This document shows, piece by piece, positions 62,001-64,000 of a DNA stretch of 64,000 bases. Under the pieces are notes generated by a model that ran no database searches, was not told the origin of the DNA, and saw only the letters and a program-made list of their open reading frames with translations. Each line of letters opens with the position of its first letter. Position 1 is the first letter of the stretch. The DNA is from Piper betle (taxonomy: Eukaryota > Streptophyta > Magnoliopsida > Piperales > Piperaceae): assembly GCA_033002965.1 (NCBI GenBank), contig JAURVB010012636.1:186001-250000 (forward strand), in the 5' to 3' direction. The position numbers were made by a program, and so were the translations under genes.

Positions 62001-64000
62001 TCCGATATAATCAATCCCATTCAGCCAATGGCCATGAAAGCCTAAAACCACCATTTCAGCCCGAGAATAAAACTGATATCCAACATCAATTCCTGAAATA
62101 TGAAATAAACTCAGCTAGACAATAGCACCTATTGAGAGTATGCATGCCTTTGAAATTATGAATGCATGACCAAGTCCAATGTAGATGGTGGTTTGAAAAT
62201 CCGAGGAGAATTGTTAACTGTTGGAGTTTATCTAGGAGTTAATTATTTATTTGAATTTTATAACTCTCGTACAGCTATCCATAGATAAACATGCGTGGTA
62301 ATCTAATGATTACCAGCTCTGTTTCTGTTATATTTCAACAGCACCAAATAAATTTGATCATTCCTCTATGTATTAAAATATAAGCCAACACTAATCAAAT
62401 GCACAATAAAAGGTCAAAACTGAATACTGGTCAACAAGTGATACTATAAGTTAACTTATAAGAATATTACAATTTTGATAAAATTTTCAACAACAAAAAC
62501 CCACAAATTTGGCGCATGAAAACCCTACTTTCGATATGCCACAAAATGCAAACAAAAGTAGCAGGGAAAAAATCTTCACACGGGCCAAAATATCATAAAT
62601 TTGTGTCACAGCTTGCCAAAATAAGGGGCAGGATGCACCTTCTACTGTCAATAGTTGAATTCTATATATACAATCAACAAATGATGAAAACCTTTGAAAC
62701 CAGAAAATTATATTGAAACTTGCTTTACATAGTTAATGATTTAGTGAAAACAACAGTTTAAAAAAACAAAAAATTGTTACAGGAGTTAAGCTGCAAAAGG
62801 GAATGTACCATCTGGTTTTCGTCGTAAATAATCTATGATGGTATACAACTTTTGCATACTCATTTATTAGAATTGTTCTTGCCTTATAAATCACACCCTC
62901 TCCTTTTGGATGAATATATGAATTAAAATTGATCAATTGACGGATTCAAATTTAACTTTATTTTAAATACTTAATATTTAGACAATGCTATTTTCCCAAA
63001 ACAAAACAAACATACTAGTCATTATGCTTTCTGAAAGCATTCAAAACAATAATAAGGTTGGTAATACTTGGTTGGCACTAGTGCATTTCCTCTACAATGG
63101 GAGCAAGAAGAAACATATGAAATACCTTCCAGGCTACCAATTGTCTTTGGATACAGAACTAGCTTTCGCTCTTGCATCTGCCACGATGATTAATGAAAAG
63201 AAAGGTGAATTTGTGATTAAATGCCATGTGTATGGTAAACTATTTTTGGGCATGTAAATTTACCTCTGTTACAGCTTTCAGATCTGGTCTTCTTGAAGAT
63301 TGTTTAGTGAGCTTGCCACCTACTGTTTTTTTCTGCAGTCATAGACTTATAATTTCTGTTAATGTAGTGTGGTTTACTTGAAAGAGTAGATGACAACTAG
63401 AAAGTTTTTTTTCACCTTATCCCAGATAATTGGTGTCAAAGACATGGTCTAAGATCCATGTCAGAACGCATACCAATCAAAAAGAAGAAATTTAAAAAAA
63501 TTATACTATGAGGAATGTGAATTGCTACTTTATTTCTAAACAAATTTATATCCTATCTAGCCATGTCATCACTTCTTTCAACCAGGAAAATCAAGGTGAT
63601 AGCTTATAGCTCAAAAAGTAAATTAAAACAACAATAGAAGACAGCCATTAAAAGTTTTAACACGGTCTGAGAGGGTATTCACTTGTAGGGGAAAATGACA
63701 CTGTAAAGGACAAGGACAATTAATTAAATGCCAGCTTGGCATCTGTACTGTGCAATCCATGCATTGCAAATAATAGAAAAATATATATGAAAAAGGTACT
63801 CATCAAACCTGGGGCTTCCCATTAATGCCATTATTTTTGCACCTTTGCTCCTCTTTCTAGCACGTCAATAGAATAAGAGAACAAAATTTAGGTAGGAAAA
63901 GTGATGCTCACAACAACAAATGCAGTGTATCAGCAACAGACGGAGACAGAAGACATTGACAGAGGTAAGTGATTACCTGAACAAAATGAAGGTAAAGTGT
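56086..64000 (-). CDS. SUVH4: SUVH4/KRYPTONITE-like H3K9 methyltransferase, 5' end outside window
   Basis: Plant SU(VAR)3-9 homologue; SUVH4 binds methylated DNA through its SRA domain and deposits H3K9 dimethylation that sustains CMT3-dependent non-CG methylation (family knowledge). Fifteen exons in phase: 64000 (partial)-63977, 63856-63809, 63332-63264, 63177-63126, 62092-61980, 61375-61199, 59928-59830, 59057-58959, 58857-58808, 58715-58627, 58075-57916, 57426-57321, 57126-56944, 56856-56620, 56199-56086. Domains in order: SRA/YDG (GIDVGYQFYSRAEMVVLGFH, MSGQYEDD, YTGQGGNNLLGNKQ, PVRVTRGH, KVYTYDGLYEV), pre-SET cysteines (GCECKGSCVNPRECACAR, ECGPACGCGPDCVNRTSQ), SET (GWGVRSWDHIPPGALICEY, NVSRFINHSCQPNLFVQCV, ELTYDYGY), post-SET (MPCFCGAIDCRKRLY, stop). 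All catalytic and zinc motifs are present and no frameshift is seen. The first residues visible are TLYLHFVQ, so the N-terminus lies past 64000. Confidence 0.93.

Noticed and set aside
1..64000. CRISPR arrays, operons, ribosome-binding sites, tRNA or rRNA genes
   Set aside because: The window is plant nuclear DNA with spliced genes. I saw no regularly spaced short repeats with unique spacers, no tRNA cloverleaf and no rRNA sequence.
22712..64000. A functional gene cluster of CPL3, ASR3 and SUVH4
   Set aside because: All relate to transcription or chromatin, but they are separated by pseudogenes and repeats and belong to unrelated pathways. Nothing in the sequence supports co-regulation.

Overview
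This is nuclear DNA of a flowering plant. The genes have many small exons separated by AT-rich GT-AG introns, and their products match plant-specific families: SCD2, CPL3, a trihelix/ASR3 factor, SUVH4, AGD-type ArfGAP, FLOE/DUF1421 and a plant lysosomal-type alpha-mannosidase. Intergenic space is filled with plant LTR-retrotransposon debris. Species cannot be read from the window. The very GC-rich first exon of the trihelix gene is monocot-like but not decisive.

Layout. 0.8-7.0 kb: an SCD2-like coiled-coil gene (minus), whose 3' end lies before the window start. 7.0-22.6 kb: a transposon-rich block with hAT-like AT-rich repeats, two 2.8-kb solo LTRs in inverted orientation (10455-13299 and 14669-17456), a broken FLOE/DUF1421 gene around the second LTR, and GC-rich palindromic elements between 18.9 and 21.7 kb. 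22.7-28.6 kb: a CPL3-like RNA polymerase II CTD phosphatase gene (minus). 28.8-35.1 kb: AT-rich DNA, a third solo LTR (29628-32489) and GC-rich fold-back elements. 35.9-38.5 kb: relics of an AGD/ACAP-type ArfGAP gene (plus). 40.7-47.2 kb: the N-terminal half of an alpha-mannosidase gene (minus), clearly a pseudogene, with a deleted Copia element in one intron. 49.2-52.7 kb: an intact ASR3-like trihelix repressor gene (minus). 52.9-56 kb: AT-rich intergenic DNA. 56.1-64.0 kb: a SUVH4/KRYPTONITE-like H3K9 methyltransferase gene (minus), 5' end beyond the window.

The genes do not form an operon or pathway. CPL3, ASR3 and SUVH4 all act on transcription or chromatin, but I see no evidence that their proximity is functional. 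The strongest observations are these: (1) the alpha-mannosidase copy has lost a zinc ligand and the catalytic nucleophile, carries two frameshifts and a stop, and lacks its 3' half; (2) the otherwise well-conserved SCD2 and CPL3 genes carry five single-base deletions, all in homopolymer runs, which looks like assembly error or very recent decay; (3) three solo LTRs each keep a perfect 5-bp target duplication, and two share a nearly identical 82-codon ORF just after a TATA-like box; (4) a family of GC-rich elements has two hairpins near the end, next to (TA)n. I found no convincing new biochemical system. The most novel material is the repeat architecture.
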